Positions 6,763 through 16,756 of a DNA stretch of 32,507 bases are shown in pieces. The first letter of the stretch is position 1. Every line of letters starts with the position of its first letter. Under the pieces are notes generated by a model. That model was not told the origin of the DNA. It made no database searches and saw only the letters and a program-made list of their open reading frames with translations. Source of the stretch: an uncultured delta proteobacterium (GTDB lineage Bacteria > Bdellovibrionota_C > UBA2361 > OMII01). Location of the stretch: positions 1 to 32,507 of the forward strand of contig CAIVDM010000075.1 of assembly GCA_903904735.1 (NCBI GenBank), written 5' to 3'. The position numbers and the translations under genes are program-made.

Positions 6763-7893
6763 CTAGCCAAACTTCTCCCAGAAGCCCATAGCTACCTCTA
6801 TGAGTATCAGCGCCACTATGACCCACTCAAGGGCCTCTGAGCGCCGCTGGGCGGCGGCGTCCGATAGCTTTTGGTAAATGCTATCGAGAGTGTCGAGTTT
6901 ACGGCGAATACTGGAGTTCCATTCCGGTAAGTGAAACTTGAGCGAAGCAAGCGAGTACACGCGCGCCAGGTATTGGTCTCCCAGGAGCTTCAAGGCGTTT
7001 TCCACCGCTTCGTAGAGCAGGGCTGAGTCTACCTGCAACCGAGCGATCTTCGCTAAATCAGCGTCACCCTTCTTGCCCGTGGTAAGAACACCGTAGGCTT
7101 TCTCAAGGTAGTCGTCGAGCTGCTCATCAAGGAAGCGCATCTCGAGAAACTCAAGATTACAGAACTCAAGAACGGCTCGCACATCCTCAACGTTTTCCCC
7201 GAAGAATATCGCGCCATTCCAATCGATAACGGCACAATCCCTCACGCCATACGAAGTGCGTGTCCCGAGACAATCTCGCACTTCCTCGTCCCCGAGCTCA
7301 TCTTTTTCGGCTCGTAGCAGACTAGCGAACTCACGGGAGCCCTCCTCGAGAATCTGCGAGAATGCGTTGTTAGTGTCGAATTCCTCCAGGTGATACACAA
7401 CGAAGTCCTCGGTGGACTCACTAAGGTTCGCTCGCGCGATGGAATCCCCAAGCTGCTCCATTAACTGTCGGACACGCACTCGGGCATCTTCTAAGAGAAA
7501 GGCGTTGTCATAAACCACCTCGCCCAACTCAATCAAATGTCCCATCGGTCCAGAGATATCGATCTGGTAACACACCGAGCATCCACCGAAATCAAAGACG
7601 GTGAGCTCGGCTTGTGGCTTGGTGAAAAACTTGCCGACATTTATCTGCTGTCCGTGTTGAAGGATACGCAACGGTGGTGGATCGTAATCGAAGTACTTAG
7701 GCGCACGTCTATTACGGCGAAACTTCGTCCGTTCTACGTCCTGCTTAAGTCGCTGCGCAGCCTCATCGAGGCGAATAGAGAGCCCCAACTCAAAAGCGAA
7801 CATAACATGGCACACTCCCTTTCGGAGATGTGGCACTGGTGGGCGCATGACCGTAAGCGAACCGCTTACATCTCGAATATCCTTATTGTTCAT
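6763..7893 (-). CDS. RMD1/YagE (DUF155)-like protein with C-terminal membrane anchor
   Basis: This looks like the RMD1/YagE (DUF155) family, whose eukaryotic members are mitochondrial proteins involved in division or translation; bacterial roles are unknown. The protein is 376 aa. A mixed N-terminal domain is followed by an acidic central part. The C-terminal helical region includes FLDEQLDDYLEKAY and the typical end, a long helix with RRSEALEWVIVALILIEVAMGF, which is a single C-terminal transmembrane segment. The ATG at 7893 has a GGGAGG Shine-Dalgarno; the ORF reaches 7986 without better evidence. It is divergent from mccB, with a 13-bp palindrome (7911-7923) between. The family call rests on overall layout and the C-terminus, so it is moderately sure. 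Confidence 0.68.
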   Translation of the reverse strand: MNNKDIRDVSGSLTVMRPPVPHLRKGVCHVMFAFELGLSIRLDEAAQRLKQDVERTKFRRNRRAPKYFDYDPPPLRILQHGQQINVGKFFTKPQAELTVFDFGGCSVCYQIDISGPMGHLIELGEVVYDNAFLLEDARVRVRQLMEQLGDSIARANLSESTEDFVVYHLEEFDTNNAFSQILEEGSREFASLLRAEKDELGDEEVRDCLGTRTSYGVRDCAVIDWNGAIFFGENVEDVRAVLEFCNLEFLEMRFLDEQLDDYLEKAYGVLTTGKKGDADLAKIARLQVDSALLYEAVENALKLLGDQYLARVYSLASLKFHLPEWNSSIRRKLDTLDSIYQKLSDAAAQRRSEALEWVIVALILIEVAMGFWEKFG

Positions 7894-7910
7894 GATTCCT
7901 CCCCCCTCGT

Positions 7911-7923
7911 CTGAACTGTTCAG
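7911..7923. promoter_or_regulatory. 13-bp perfect palindrome, candidate operator
   Basis: CTGAAC-T-GTTCAG is a perfect inverted repeat around one central base. It lies 18 bp upstream of the ATG at 7893 and about 140 bp before the mccB start. Its position between divergent genes suggests a dimeric regulator site for one or both. Confidence 0.35.
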
Positions 7924-8063
7924 TCCGGGGTCCTGGTGTGGCTCTACTAGTATACTCCAATTCGCCAAACTACACGAAGGGTTCAAATAACTGCATTGAT
8001 TTTAGTGGGTTAGAGTTTTCTTTGTTGACGGGAAGCGCCTGGTTACCTACCCTCAACAAGTAT

Positions 8064-9671
8064 ATGCAACTCGGCAACCGATTCTCTCCCTCCGACGCCC
8101 CCTATTCCCAAAATCTTGAGGCGTTTCGCTACCATAGTAAAAGGCTTCAGAGCCTCAAAGAGCGCTCGATCGGGTCACCATCCGATCCAGCGGTAAAGAA
8201 GCACATTGAACGCGGTAAGCTCCTCGCTCGCGACCGGATCGCTCACCTCCTCGACCCAGGCTCGGCGTTCTTAGAGCTCTCACAATTGGCGGCGACCGAT
8301 CTATACGATGGTGTTCGACCCGGCGCTGGTCTCGTCACGGGCGTGGGCGTTGTGGAGGGCACCCCCTGCATGATTATCGCTAACGACGCCACGGTTAAGG
8401 GCGGTACCTACTTTCCGCTTACAGTTAAGAAACACATTCGGGCGCAGCAGATAGCGCTTGAAAACAAGCTGCCCTGTATCTATCTGGTCGATTCAGGCGG
8501 GGCGTTCTTGCCGCTACAAGACCAAGTGTTTCCGGACCGAGAGCATTTTGGTCGGCTTTTCTACAATCAAGCTACGATGAGCGCCCTCGGCATACCGCAG
8601 ATAGCGGTGGTGCTCGGTTCATGCACCGCGGGCGGCGCGTATGTGCCAGCGATGAGCGATGAGGCGATCATCGTGAAGAACCAGGGCATGGTGTTTCTTG
8701 GCGGTCCTCCCCTCGTCAAGGCGGCTACGGGAGAGATCGTAACCGCCGAGGAGCTAGGCGGCGGAGACGTTCACTGCCGAATTAGCGGAGTTACTGACCA
8801 CCTCGCCTCATCTGATAGTGACGCGCTCCATATGGCCCGACGCAGCGTGGCATCGTTCCGAAATCGCCCTATCGCGAGACTTGAGCGGGGCGTGTCACGA
8901 CCTCCACGCTTCAACTCGTCGGATCTCGCGGCGCTTATTCCCTCCGACCCGCGGCAGTATTTTCCTATGCGTGAGATAATCGCTCGAATCGTGGATGACA
9001 GCGAGCTCGATGAGTTCAAGGCTAATTACGGATCAACACTCATCTGTGGTTTCGCGCATATCGACGGATTCCTGGTCGGCATCATCGCGAATGACGGGAT
9101 ACTCTTCTCAGAGAGCGCGCTGAAAGCCGCTCACTTCATTCAGCTCTGCGATCAGCGCGGCATTCCGCTCGTGTTCTTGCAAAATATCGTAGGGTTCATG
9201 GTCGGCAAGGACTATGAGCATAAGGGGATCGCCAAAGACGGGGCGAAGATGGTAACAGCGGTCGCCTGCGCGCGAGTGCCAAAATACACGGTGATTGTAG
9301 GCAACTCGTACGGCGCGGGGAACTACGCCATGTGCGGTCGCGCCTATGATCCACGCTTTTTGTGGAGCTGGCCGCAATCTCGGATCGGGGTTATGGGGCC
9401 AGACCAAGCCGCAAGCGTCGTGACGCAGGTTCGCGCGGACAGCGCCAAGAGCCGCGGTGAGTCATGGAGTGAGCAGGCACAGCAGGATTATTACAACGAG
9501 ATCAAGCAGCAGTATCAGGCGCAGACTGATTCTATCTTCGCCACCTCACGACTATGGGATGACGGCGTGATTCAACCCTCAGAAACTCGAGCGACTCTTT
9601 CTCTCGCGCTATCGCTGGCACCCGCGATCTCGGAACCGTCCGCGCGCGTCTTTGGAACGTTTCGGATGTAA
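8064..9671 (+). CDS. mccB: Acyl-CoA carboxylase carboxyltransferase subunit, methylcrotonyl-CoA carboxylase beta type
   Basis: This is the carboxyltransferase subunit that moves CO2 from carboxybiotin to an acyl-CoA, most likely 3-methylcrotonyl-CoA in leucine degradation. From the ATG at 8064 it is 535 aa, the normal MCC-beta length. The frame is open from 7938, but the first ~42 residues look unlike the family. No strong Shine-Dalgarno is seen at 8064. The two crotonase-like halves carry [51 protein letters not shown] and [13 protein letters not shown]. In the C-terminal half are [15 protein letters not shown] and [20 protein letters not shown]. These match MCC-beta better than propionyl- or acetyl-CoA carboxylases; geranyl-CoA carboxylase is the main alternative. 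Its stop TAA overlaps the mccA start (TAATG). Confidence 0.93.
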   Translation: MQLGNRFSPSDAPYSQNLEAFRYHSKRLQSLKERSIGSPSDPAVKKHIERGKLLARDRIAHLLDPGSAFLELSQLAATDLYDGVRPGAGLVTGVGVVEGTPCMIIANDATVKGGTYFPLTVKKHIRAQQIALENKLPCIYLVDSGGAFLPLQDQVFPDREHFGRLFYNQATMSALGIPQIAVVLGSCTAGGAYVPAMSDEAIIVKNQGMVFLGGPPLVKAATGEIVTAEELGGGDVHCRISGVTDHLASSDSDALHMARRSVASFRNRPIARLERGVSRPPRFNSSDLAALIPSDPRQYFPMREIIARIVDDSELDEFKANYGSTLICGFAHIDGFLVGIIANDGILFSESALKAAHFIQLCDQRGIPLVFLQNIVGFMVGKDYEHKGIAKDGAKMVTAVACARVPKYTVIVGNSYGAGNYAMCGRAYDPRFLWSWPQSRIGVMGPDQAASVVTQVRADSAKSRGESWSEQAQQDYYNEIKQQYQAQTDSIFATSRLWDDGVIQPSETRATLSLALSLAPAISEPSARVFGTFRM

Positions 9672-11695
9672 TGCGGATGAATAGTAAAGGCTCTATCACT
9701 CGTGTCCTTATCGCTAATCGTGGCGAGATCTCCCGCAGAATCATCCGAACGTGTCACGAACTCGGGATTGAGACGGTGGCGGTCTATACGGAGGTCGACG
9801 CGCACGCTCCGTATGTTTCCGAGGCTTCGTTTTCAGAGTGTATCGGCGCGCCGACCAATTACCTCTCTATTGACGCCATCATTAACGCCGCCAAGCGCTC
9901 CGGTGCGCTTGCCATTCACCCTGGCTATGGCTTTCTCTCCGAGAACGGCGACTTCGCTGAGGCGGTTATCAGAGCGGGCTTGGTTTTTATCGGACCGAAA
10001 CCAGAGACGATCCGAGCGTTAGGAAGCAAAACAAACGCTAAAGAGATCGCTAAGAAGGCTTCAGTGCCGACTTCACCTACGCTTCTCCTGACCGCTTCCA
10101 CGCTTGAGCAACAAATAGCCGAGCTCTCCGCGTTTGGTAACTCTGTGGGGTTTCCTCTGATCATTAAAGCCGCCGCGGGAGGTGGTGGGCGTGGCATGCG
10201 CTTAGTGCACGCTACATCCTCATTTCACGATGAGCTCTCAAGCGCCAGACGGGAGGCGTTAAAGGCCTTCGGCAAAGAGGAGATATTCGCTGAAAAATGT
10301 ATCGCTCCGGCGCGCCACATTGAGGTTCAGATAGCGGGCGATACATTTGGTAATGTCGTGGCGCTCGGTACGCGCGACTGCTCACTTCAAAGAAACAACC
10401 AAAAGATCATCGAGGAGGCGCCAGCCACTGGATTAAAACCAGGGGTATCAGAGGCGATTCTGGACGCCGCGACGCGACTCGCTCGCGAGGTTGGGTACTC
10501 GAATCTTGGAACCGTTGAGTTCCTCTACAGTGAGGATGGCTCGTTTTATTTCCTCGAGGTCAACACGCGCCTGCAAGTAGAGCACCCAGTGACAGAAATG
10601 GTCACAGGGCTCGACCTTGTCGAGCTGCAGCTCGCCATAGCCTCAGGCGCTAGCCTTAAAGATTGGGGGCTCGAATCAACGCCAACACCCAACGGTCACG
10701 CTATTGAGGCTAGAGTGTGCGCCGAGGAGTTCACCGGCCAGTTCATCACCACTACCGGAATTATTCTCGAGTCATTCATTCCAGACCTTGGCGCTGAAGT
10801 ACGGGCGGACATGGGCTTTGATGTCTGCTCAGAGGTCACCCATCACTACGACTCAATGCTTGGGAAGATTATCGCTCACGGAGTCGATCGCGACCATGCA
10901 ATCGATACTCTCACAGAGGCGCTAGCACTCACGAAGATATCGGGAGTCGGAAACAACCGCTCTCTTCTCCTTCACCTTCTTAAGCGAGAGGAGTTTCGCG
11001 CACAACGGCACTCGGTTCAGGGAACACGAGATCTCCTTCCAACGATCGATCAATTAAGCCACGAATTTGAAACAGGTCACGCCATCCTCGCGGCAGTCAG
11101 ATTGTTCGATCCTCGATCTTCATGGTGCGAATCGTCTCCATGGATGCAGGCGGATACCTACGCCCTTGCCTCTCTTGAGGCTCCGTTTACGACTACACGG
11201 TACGGACAAACGTTCACATCGAAATCAAGACGTGAACAGGATTCGGTGTCAGTCGTGCTCTCATCGGGAGGACCGTCATACACCGTAGATGTTATAGAGA
11301 GAGCATACCCCTCACCTCACCACACACAGTGCTCAGTTCGAATAAATGGGGGTGAGGTGATTAACGTAGAGATACTTGCCGACAGCGCGACTATCTGGCT
11401 TCACACGCCATCATTTACCTATGGCTATGAACAGAGTAACAGGGGCGGTGGATTCTCAGCCGGTGTCGCTTCGGACGGAGAGCAGCCCATCACATCGCTT
11501 ATTCCAGGCCGCATAGCGGCTCTGCGCGTAGCTGATGGCGATACTGTCACTGAAGGAGATGTGCTCTTGGTGCTTGATTCAATGAAGATGGAGCACCCCG
11601 TTAAAGCTCCTTGTACTGGAAAAGTTACCCTTCGGGGTGCTGTGGGAGCAATCGTTCAAGCAGGGACGGTTTTGGCCCTTATTAGGGCGACCTAG
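9671..11695 (+). CDS. mccA: Acyl-CoA carboxylase biotin carboxylase/BCCP subunit, methylcrotonyl-CoA carboxylase alpha type
   Basis: This is the biotin subunit, which uses ATP and bicarbonate to carboxylate its own biotin for transfer by MccB. It is 674 aa, the usual MCC-alpha length. The order is biotin carboxylase N-domain (RVLIANRGEISRRI at ~10-23, HPGYGFLSEN), ATP-grasp domain (KAAAGGGGRGMR, FAEKCIAPARHIEVQI, FLEVNTRLQVEHPVTEM), a less conserved linker domain, and a C-terminal biotinyl domain. The biotin lysine is K639 in LDSMKMEHPV; most MCC proteins have A-M-K-M, here S-M-K-M, which some other carboxylases also use. The start at 9671 shares one base with the mccB stop; M3 at 9677 is an alternative. 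The pair is clearly an operon. No isovaleryl-CoA dehydrogenase or methylglutaconyl-CoA hydratase gene is near, which is unusual for a liu-type cluster. Confidence 0.94.
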   Translation: MRMNSKGSITRVLIANRGEISRRIIRTCHELGIETVAVYTEVDAHAPYVSEASFSECIGAPTNYLSIDAIINAAKRSGALAIHPGYGFLSENGDFAEAVIRAGLVFIGPKPETIRALGSKTNAKEIAKKASVPTSPTLLLTASTLEQQIAELSAFGNSVGFPLIIKAAAGGGGRGMRLVHATSSFHDELSSARREALKAFGKEEIFAEKCIAPARHIEVQIAGDTFGNVVALGTRDCSLQRNNQKIIEEAPATGLKPGVSEAILDAATRLAREVGYSNLGTVEFLYSEDGSFYFLEVNTRLQVEHPVTEMVTGLDLVELQLAIASGASLKDWGLESTPTPNGHAIEARVCAEEFTGQFITTTGIILESFIPDLGAEVRADMGFDVCSEVTHHYDSMLGKIIAHGVDRDHAIDTLTEALALTKISGVGNNRSLLLHLLKREEFRAQRHSVQGTRDLLPTIDQLSHEFETGHAILAAVRLFDPRSSWCESSPWMQADTYALASLEAPFTTTRYGQTFTSKSRREQDSVSVVLSSGGPSYTVDVIERAYPSPHHTQCSVRINGGEVINVEILADSATIWLHTPSFTYGYEQSNRGGGFSAGVASDGEQPITSLIPGRIAALRVADGDTVTEGDVLLVLDSMKMEHPVKAPCTGKVTLRGAVGAIVQAGTVLALIRAT

Positions 11696-11880
11696 GAGCC
11701 TTGCGGCCTTCCATTTCCCCAACCATTACCGCCGTAACCAAGCGGTGTCGCGATCAGTCGGATTTGAGCCTTTTTCCACCTCTGCGGCCTACGGTCTATG
11801 CGGTCACACTTGCTATGGGTACTCTCCGTCGATACCCTCTTTCTGACGAGACGCACCTTTAAGACGGGGTCAGAAGCCAG

Positions 11881-14800
11881 ATGAGCGGTCAGTTGTATTT
11901 TAGTTTCAGCGAGGAACCCCAACGGCTGCCTGCGCCGTCGCCTCCGCCCGCCCCAATCTCCCGAGATATTCAAGAGGCACAGGTAAATCCGCTTACGGTC
12001 GCTTACATTAAGCACAAGCTCGAACTTGGCAACTCACGCTCCGCCACTATCGCCGCGACGATACTTGCCAACCGACTAGCCTCTACGGGCGCGGATTTGG
12101 CATCGCTCGCGAAAGCGCGGGAGATGCCCCTTCCAGACCCCTCCCTGATGAAGAACTTCGATCTCGCCGTCGCCACGATTCTCGACGCGATCAAGAGAGA
12201 TGAGAAGATAGGCATCGTTGGGGATTACGATGTCGACGGCATCACTTCTGTGGCTCAGTTTTCCAAGACACTAAGCGCCGCTGGGGCTAACCATATTTGG
12301 CGAATACCCAAACGCGAGAGCGATGGTTACGGCATCTCCCACCGTCTGGCGAAGGAACTCTGTCATCATGGATGCAAGACGGTCGTTCTCTTTGATCATG
12401 GAACTCATAGTCATCACGAGATCGCCCTCCTCCGGGCGTCTGGGGTTCGGGTCGTGGTATTCGATCACCACCTCGTGGGCAGCACGTTGCCAGACGCGGT
12501 CGTCGTCAACCCCGCGCAGGCAGATTGTCAATTCTCGCTACACAAGCCCTGCGCCTCCAGTATGTCGTTTCTGCTCAGCCACCGTCTCGCCGAGCGACTA
12601 AATCTCCCACTACCGGATCCTGGACTTGCCGCACTCGGCACGATCGCCGACATGGTTCCGGTTGTTGGTATGAATCGGTCGATCGCCTCAATTGGACTCG
12701 CGGCGCTCCGTCATCAGACGAATCGAGGCGTAAAGTATCTTACGAACCAACTCGGCATTGACCTCTCTGCTCTTTCAAGCACCGACGTGGCTTTTTACCT
12801 CGCTCCCACTATAAACGCGCAAGGCAGACTCGGGGACCCTGATAAGGCTGTGAAGCTGCTCCTTACTCAGAGAGAAGATGAGTTACAACCTCTCTGCGCC
12901 GCGTTGACGCGTGATAACGAGCTTCGAAAGGAGATCCAAGCCTCGCAGCTACTGACCGCGCTTGGGCAGCTTCAGTCAGCCGAGCTCCCACGCTCACTCG
13001 TCGCGTTCGATCCGTCATTTCACCAAGGCGTTGTCGGTCTCACGGCGCAAGGTCTCGCCTCACGTTACGGCCGCCCCGCTTTTGTATTCGCTCAAGGGCC
13101 CGACGGCACACTACGCGGCTCCGCCCGAGCTGGCGCGGAGATCTACGACCTGGCGGCGATTATCGATGAGGCGAGACGTCGAGACACTGATGGAGTCATT
13201 CTCAAGGCGGGTGGACACAGGGCTGCCGCGGGGATAACGATTCGTGACGGCAAGCTTGAGGCGTTTCGCTCACTGCTAGAAGAATCTACGAGCGCCCTCC
13301 ATCCTGCATCGCTTGACAGTATCGCTACTGTGTCCGATGTCACCCTTGATTTCAAAAACCTTTCGGCGAAGCTCGTACGCAACATCCACGAGAGACTAGA
13401 GCCGTATGGTCAAGGATTCGAGGCCCCCCGATTTCTGTTCCGTGATGTACGTATTACCGACGTCCATGAGCTTTCGGCCGGTCGCAGACTACTGTTTATT
13501 GAGCAGGGCGGTAAGACTCACCGAGCGTTTATTGGTCCTGATCTATGGAGTAACGACTTCCGCGTTGGGGCTCGGTGTGACCTCCTCGCGACCCCGACCA
13601 CGTTCTACTCTCGAAATAAAGACCTCATTCAGTTAAGTGTGCAGGCTCTCAAGGTCACGGACTCACCTACTGACATCTCCGCCTCCCCTACAAAACCAAC
13701 ATCCGCGCAGCTAACTCCTGAGGTTAAGCTTCCTGCCGTCATCCGGCCTCGGGATCCCTCTTCCGAACGCGCTACTCAGCGAAGCACTCCGACCGCCGCG
13801 CAAATACAAAGTAGATCTCGTGACCAGAAGAGCACCCTCTTCACTCCGTATCTCTATGCTGACCTTGAAAGATTCGAGGATGACCCTTTCGAGCCACGTG
13901 AGTTACCCGATCCGATGGAAGCGAGAAATAATTTTCTCCAAAGCCACTCACTTTCGGCGGTTAAGCGGGAGTCATTCGAGTTCCGGGCGCCGCAGATCGA
14001 GTTTTGCAGATTCTTTCTGCGGTGTCAGGATAACGTCATACTCCAAGCCCCGACAGGTAGTGGGAAGACCGAGATGGCTCTCATATGCGCTGGACAAGCG
14101 GCATCGCGCGGAGATCGTGTCATTTTCGTAGCCCCAACTATTGAAATAAGCAGACAGACAGCTGAGCGCGCGTCTCGGATGCTTGACGTCGAACCCGTTG
14201 TGCTTGACGGAGGCGTTGGCCCAAAGAAACGAGACGCCGTGTACGCGAACTCCGATCCTCGATTCATTTCCGCTGTTCCGCACGTCCTAAAAAATGACAT
14301 CGACCGTGGAGTGTTTACGCTCCGAGCCAGCGATCTCCTGATAGTCGATGAGGGTCACCACACATCAGGGGAGTACCCATACGTGCCCCTCATTCAAGCG
14401 GCTAAGCAGATTGGATCGCGCATATTATTCCTCTCGGCGACACCCGGACAAATAGAACCAGGTAGCTCATGGGCGAAGCTGGACGGCCTCAAGATGCTTT
14501 TGAACGTAGAGACAATTTTTCCTCTCAGAAGTTGGTCGCGACAACTCCAAGTCCGCGCGCAGCACGTAAATCTAAGCACGGACGTAGTCACCGCTATCGA
14601 GATCCTTAGTAGACGACTACGCGCGTTACGCTCCGAGAGCCTTAACTACTTGCGCTCACGCGGCAGCAAAGCGCTCGTCCGAGACGCCAGGAGCGCGCTT
14701 GGGGCAGAGACACTTTCGTTCTCCTCTGGCTATCAGCTCGAATCTCTCATCGACCGTGTAAGAGTCATGAATAAAGACCCAGAACGCTGGAAGGTAGTCA

Positions 14801-15699
14801 AAAATCTCTACGGGATTGCCGAACTGAGTGAACTCTACCAGTGGCTGGCGTACCAGGGCATCTCTGGGTTTTTGCTCCGCGTTGTCGAGAAGCGCTATGA
14901 GTGCGCTTTTCCAACCAAGTCAGCTCGCGGTCGGGGTGGCAAGGTAGACCTCGCCGCGCCCCAGTACCTACGAGAACTCTACTCATCGCGCGAGGTACAG
15001 CAAGCCTACAATTCGCTCGCAAGAGGCAGTTTTGTTGGCTTGTGGTCTCTCGATTCTCTCGAGAACGCCTCTGGACTATCTCGCTCGTCGTGGTCCTCCT
15101 ATTCCGATAAACAAAGACGTTCTCTGTTTAACGAAAAAGTTGAGGAGACACTTGGACGACTTAACGATGAGCTTGTGAGGCTTGATTATGAGGACCATCC
15201 GAAGGAATCATTCCTATTTCAACAGATCCTCAATCGCCACCCGCGAGAGCAGTCGATCGTATACACAAGAGACCGCTCACACGCTCTCTTCCTCGCCGCG
15301 CGCCTGAATCACCGCATGGCGTCAGGCAGTGGGGCGGTCGCGCTTACAGGTCTCGGATCAGGCACTCACAAGGGTGTTTCCCGTGCCGCTCGTCGTGGGA
15401 ATCTCGAACACTTCCTCGCTGGCGACGCTAACGTGCTCGTCAGCACCAGCGCTGGAAATGAGGGGATCGACTTCAAGGGGCTTCGACACGGTTATGTGTT
15501 TCGTGGAACAGCGTCGTTGATCGAGGCACTTCAACAGTGGGGTCGTTTGCGTGGCGGCGGAGATTTTACCTACCTCTGCTCTGGCCCGGAGGAGCACGGA
15601 AAGTTCATAACTATTCTCCGAAAAGAGGAGAGCTTCTATCGGAAAATGGGCGAAGAGCGGATGGCGCTATTCACAAAGCACGGACAGAAGGACTCGTAG
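11881..15699 (+). CDS. recJ: RecJ nuclease fused to a Hef/FANCM-like SF2 helicase, 1272 aa
   Basis: One uninterrupted ORF carries two machines. Residues ~90-590 are a full RecJ 5'-3' single-strand exonuclease: DYDVDG (D115, D117, D119), DHG (172-174), DHH (195-197), GTIADMVP (D257), NAQGRLGD (from N312), the DHHA1 motif GGH (444-446) and an OB-like end. A Ser/Thr/Pro-rich linker (~590-690) follows. Residues ~690-1272 are an SF2 helicase: Q-like FRAPQIEF, Walker A GSGKT (K729), DEGHH (823-827), SAT (852-854), motif V STSAGNEGIDF (1188-1198) and motif VI QQWGRLRG (1218-1225). A helical insert between the RecA lobes includes LYGIAELSELYQWLAYQGI, resembling the Hef/Mph1/FANCM insert. All key residues are present. 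The N-terminal QLYFSF (4-9) may bind the sliding clamp. The start is by conserved length and ATG; the Shine-Dalgarno is weak. The protein likely unwinds and resects stalled forks or breaks. Confidence 0.93.
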   Translation: MSGQLYFSFSEEPQRLPAPSPPPAPISRDIQEAQVNPLTVAYIKHKLELGNSRSATIAATILANRLASTGADLASLAKAREMPLPDPSLMKNFDLAVATILDAIKRDEKIGIVGDYDVDGITSVAQFSKTLSAAGANHIWRIPKRESDGYGISHRLAKELCHHGCKTVVLFDHGTHSHHEIALLRASGVRVVVFDHHLVGSTLPDAVVVNPAQADCQFSLHKPCASSMSFLLSHRLAERLNLPLPDPGLAALGTIADMVPVVGMNRSIASIGLAALRHQTNRGVKYLTNQLGIDLSALSSTDVAFYLAPTINAQGRLGDPDKAVKLLLTQREDELQPLCAALTRDNELRKEIQASQLLTALGQLQSAELPRSLVAFDPSFHQGVVGLTAQGLASRYGRPAFVFAQGPDGTLRGSARAGAEIYDLAAIIDEARRRDTDGVILKAGGHRAAAGITIRDGKLEAFRSLLEESTSALHPASLDSIATVSDVTLDFKNLSAKLVRNIHERLEPYGQGFEAPRFLFRDVRITDVHELSAGRRLLFIEQGGKTHRAFIGPDLWSNDFRVGARCDLLATPTTFYSRNKDLIQLSVQALKVTDSPTDISASPTKPTSAQLTPEVKLPAVIRPRDPSSERATQRSTPTAAQIQSRSRDQKSTLFTPYLYADLERFEDDPFEPRELPDPMEARNNFLQSHSLSAVKRESFEFRAPQIEFCRFFLRCQDNVILQAPTGSGKTEMALICAGQAASRGDRVIFVAPTIEISRQTAERASRMLDVEPVVLDGGVGPKKRDAVYANSDPRFISAVPHVLKNDIDRGVFTLRASDLLIVDEGHHTSGEYPYVPLIQAAKQIGSRILFLSATPGQIEPGSSWAKLDGLKMLLNVETIFPLRSWSRQLQVRAQHVNLSTDVVTAIEILSRRLRALRSESLNYLRSRGSKALVRDARSALGAETLSFSSGYQLESLIDRVRVMNKDPERWKVVKNLYGIAELSELYQWLAYQGISGFLLRVVEKRYECAFPTKSARGRGGKVDLAAPQYLRELYSSREVQQAYNSLARGSFVGLWSLDSLENASGLSRSSWSSYSDKQRRSLFNEKVEETLGRLNDELVRLDYEDHPKESFLFQQILNRHPREQSIVYTRDRSHALFLAARLNHRMASGSGAVALTGLGSGTHKGVSRAARRGNLEHFLAGDANVLVSTSAGNEGIDFKGLRHGYVFRGTASLIEALQQWGRLRGGGDFTYLCSGPEEHGKFITILRKEESFYRKMGEERMALFTKHGQKDS

Positions 15700-15724
15700 C
15701 GAGGGTAGATCCTCTAGCTCCCAG

Positions 15725-16756
15725 TTAAGGAGCATCTACTTGATTTCCGCCGAACACTCTCCGTATGAGGCTAGCCCTCTCATGGGTTGAGGGATGGCTG
15801 TCGAGGATTCTTACGGCGGGCGCGCCGGCGGTCAGCTTTTCAAGCGCGCGTATAAGGCTTTCAGGATCCCCCGTCATCGCAACCGCGCGTAAATCGGTTT
15901 TTAATTCGGTTTGTCGAGATATATAGGCGTTTATGAGGTCTAATGCGCTGTTTAGGCCCATGCCTCCTAAGAGCCCGCCCGCGAAGGCTAATGGAATCGC
16001 CGCCCCAGTCTCCATCAAACCCAAGCTAGCGGCCAGAATGCAACTCGGTAACGAGGCGAATCTCAGCATCTTACTGTATAGGTTAAACTTGCTCAGCGAT
16101 CGGCCCCCGTGGGCGAGTTCATGCGCCAATATCCCCTTTAGTTCTTGGTCATTCAGCCTGTTTACCAGGCTCTCAGAGCAGAGAACAACATCTGGCTTAA
16201 AGATTCGATCACAGATAGCCGCGTTCGCGACCTCCCCCGGAACAACGTAGGTTTGCGGGAGGGATGCCTTTGAAGATTGCACGAGGTCCTCCACGATTCC
16301 GGAGACGCGGTGGCTTGTACTCCAAAATGAAAACACCTCAAGCCTCGCAATCGAGTGCTCCTGGACGAGCGATTCCTTTCTGAACGAAAGCAACCCGACG
16401 AGCACGCAAGCTCCCACGGCGGCGACCGAAGCCCACGCTCCATGTAATATGATTTGAGGGAGCGCTACTGAGACGCCAACGGCGTGAACCGCAATTCGCA
16501 GAGCTTCAGCGCCTACTATTTTGGTGTGCAGTCCAACGAGCGCACCATAGAAATTTCGGATAACCTCTGGCGATAACGAGGGAGGCGTTGAAGGTTTCCG
16601 CGACGTGACGTTTGGTTCGATCAATTTCCCTACGTCTGTGAACACCAAATCAAAGAGCGGATTGGGTTCCACTACTCGCTGGGCATGTGCGGTGTTGGCG
16701 CTCACGGTCGCCGGAGCGCCAGTACGGCCGGGGGATTCAGGTGATTGCTTTATCAT
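15725..16756 (-). CDS. M48-family (HtpX/Ste24-like) membrane zinc protease
   Basis: This is a predicted membrane-bound metalloprotease. It is 343 aa from the ATG at 16756; a GTG at 16765 would add three residues. A disordered N-terminal part (~1-60) precedes two close hydrophobic segments (~88-124). The catalytic domain has HELAH (zinc ligands H212, H216 and catalytic E213). Downstream, the RQTELKTD segment supplies the third ligand E284 and D288, where relatives usually have E-x3-D. The C-terminal HPSTHERASLIRRVF is the usual M48 ending. More hydrophobic stretches lie at ~236-268. HtpX proteins degrade damaged membrane proteins, but the long N-terminus differs from HtpX, so no gene symbol is given. 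It is convergent with recJ, 25 bp apart. Confidence 0.85.
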   Translation of the reverse strand: MIKQSPESPGRTGAPATVSANTAHAQRVVEPNPLFDLVFTDVGKLIEPNVTSRKPSTPPSLSPEVIRNFYGALVGLHTKIVGAEALRIAVHAVGVSVALPQIILHGAWASVAAVGACVLVGLLSFRKESLVQEHSIARLEVFSFWSTSHRVSGIVEDLVQSSKASLPQTYVVPGEVANAAICDRIFKPDVVLCSESLVNRLNDQELKGILAHELAHGGRSLSKFNLYSKMLRFASLPSCILAASLGLMETGAAIPLAFAGGLLGGMGLNSALDLINAYISRQTELKTDLRAVAMTGDPESLIRALEKLTAGAPAVRILDSHPSTHERASLIRRVFGGNQVDAP

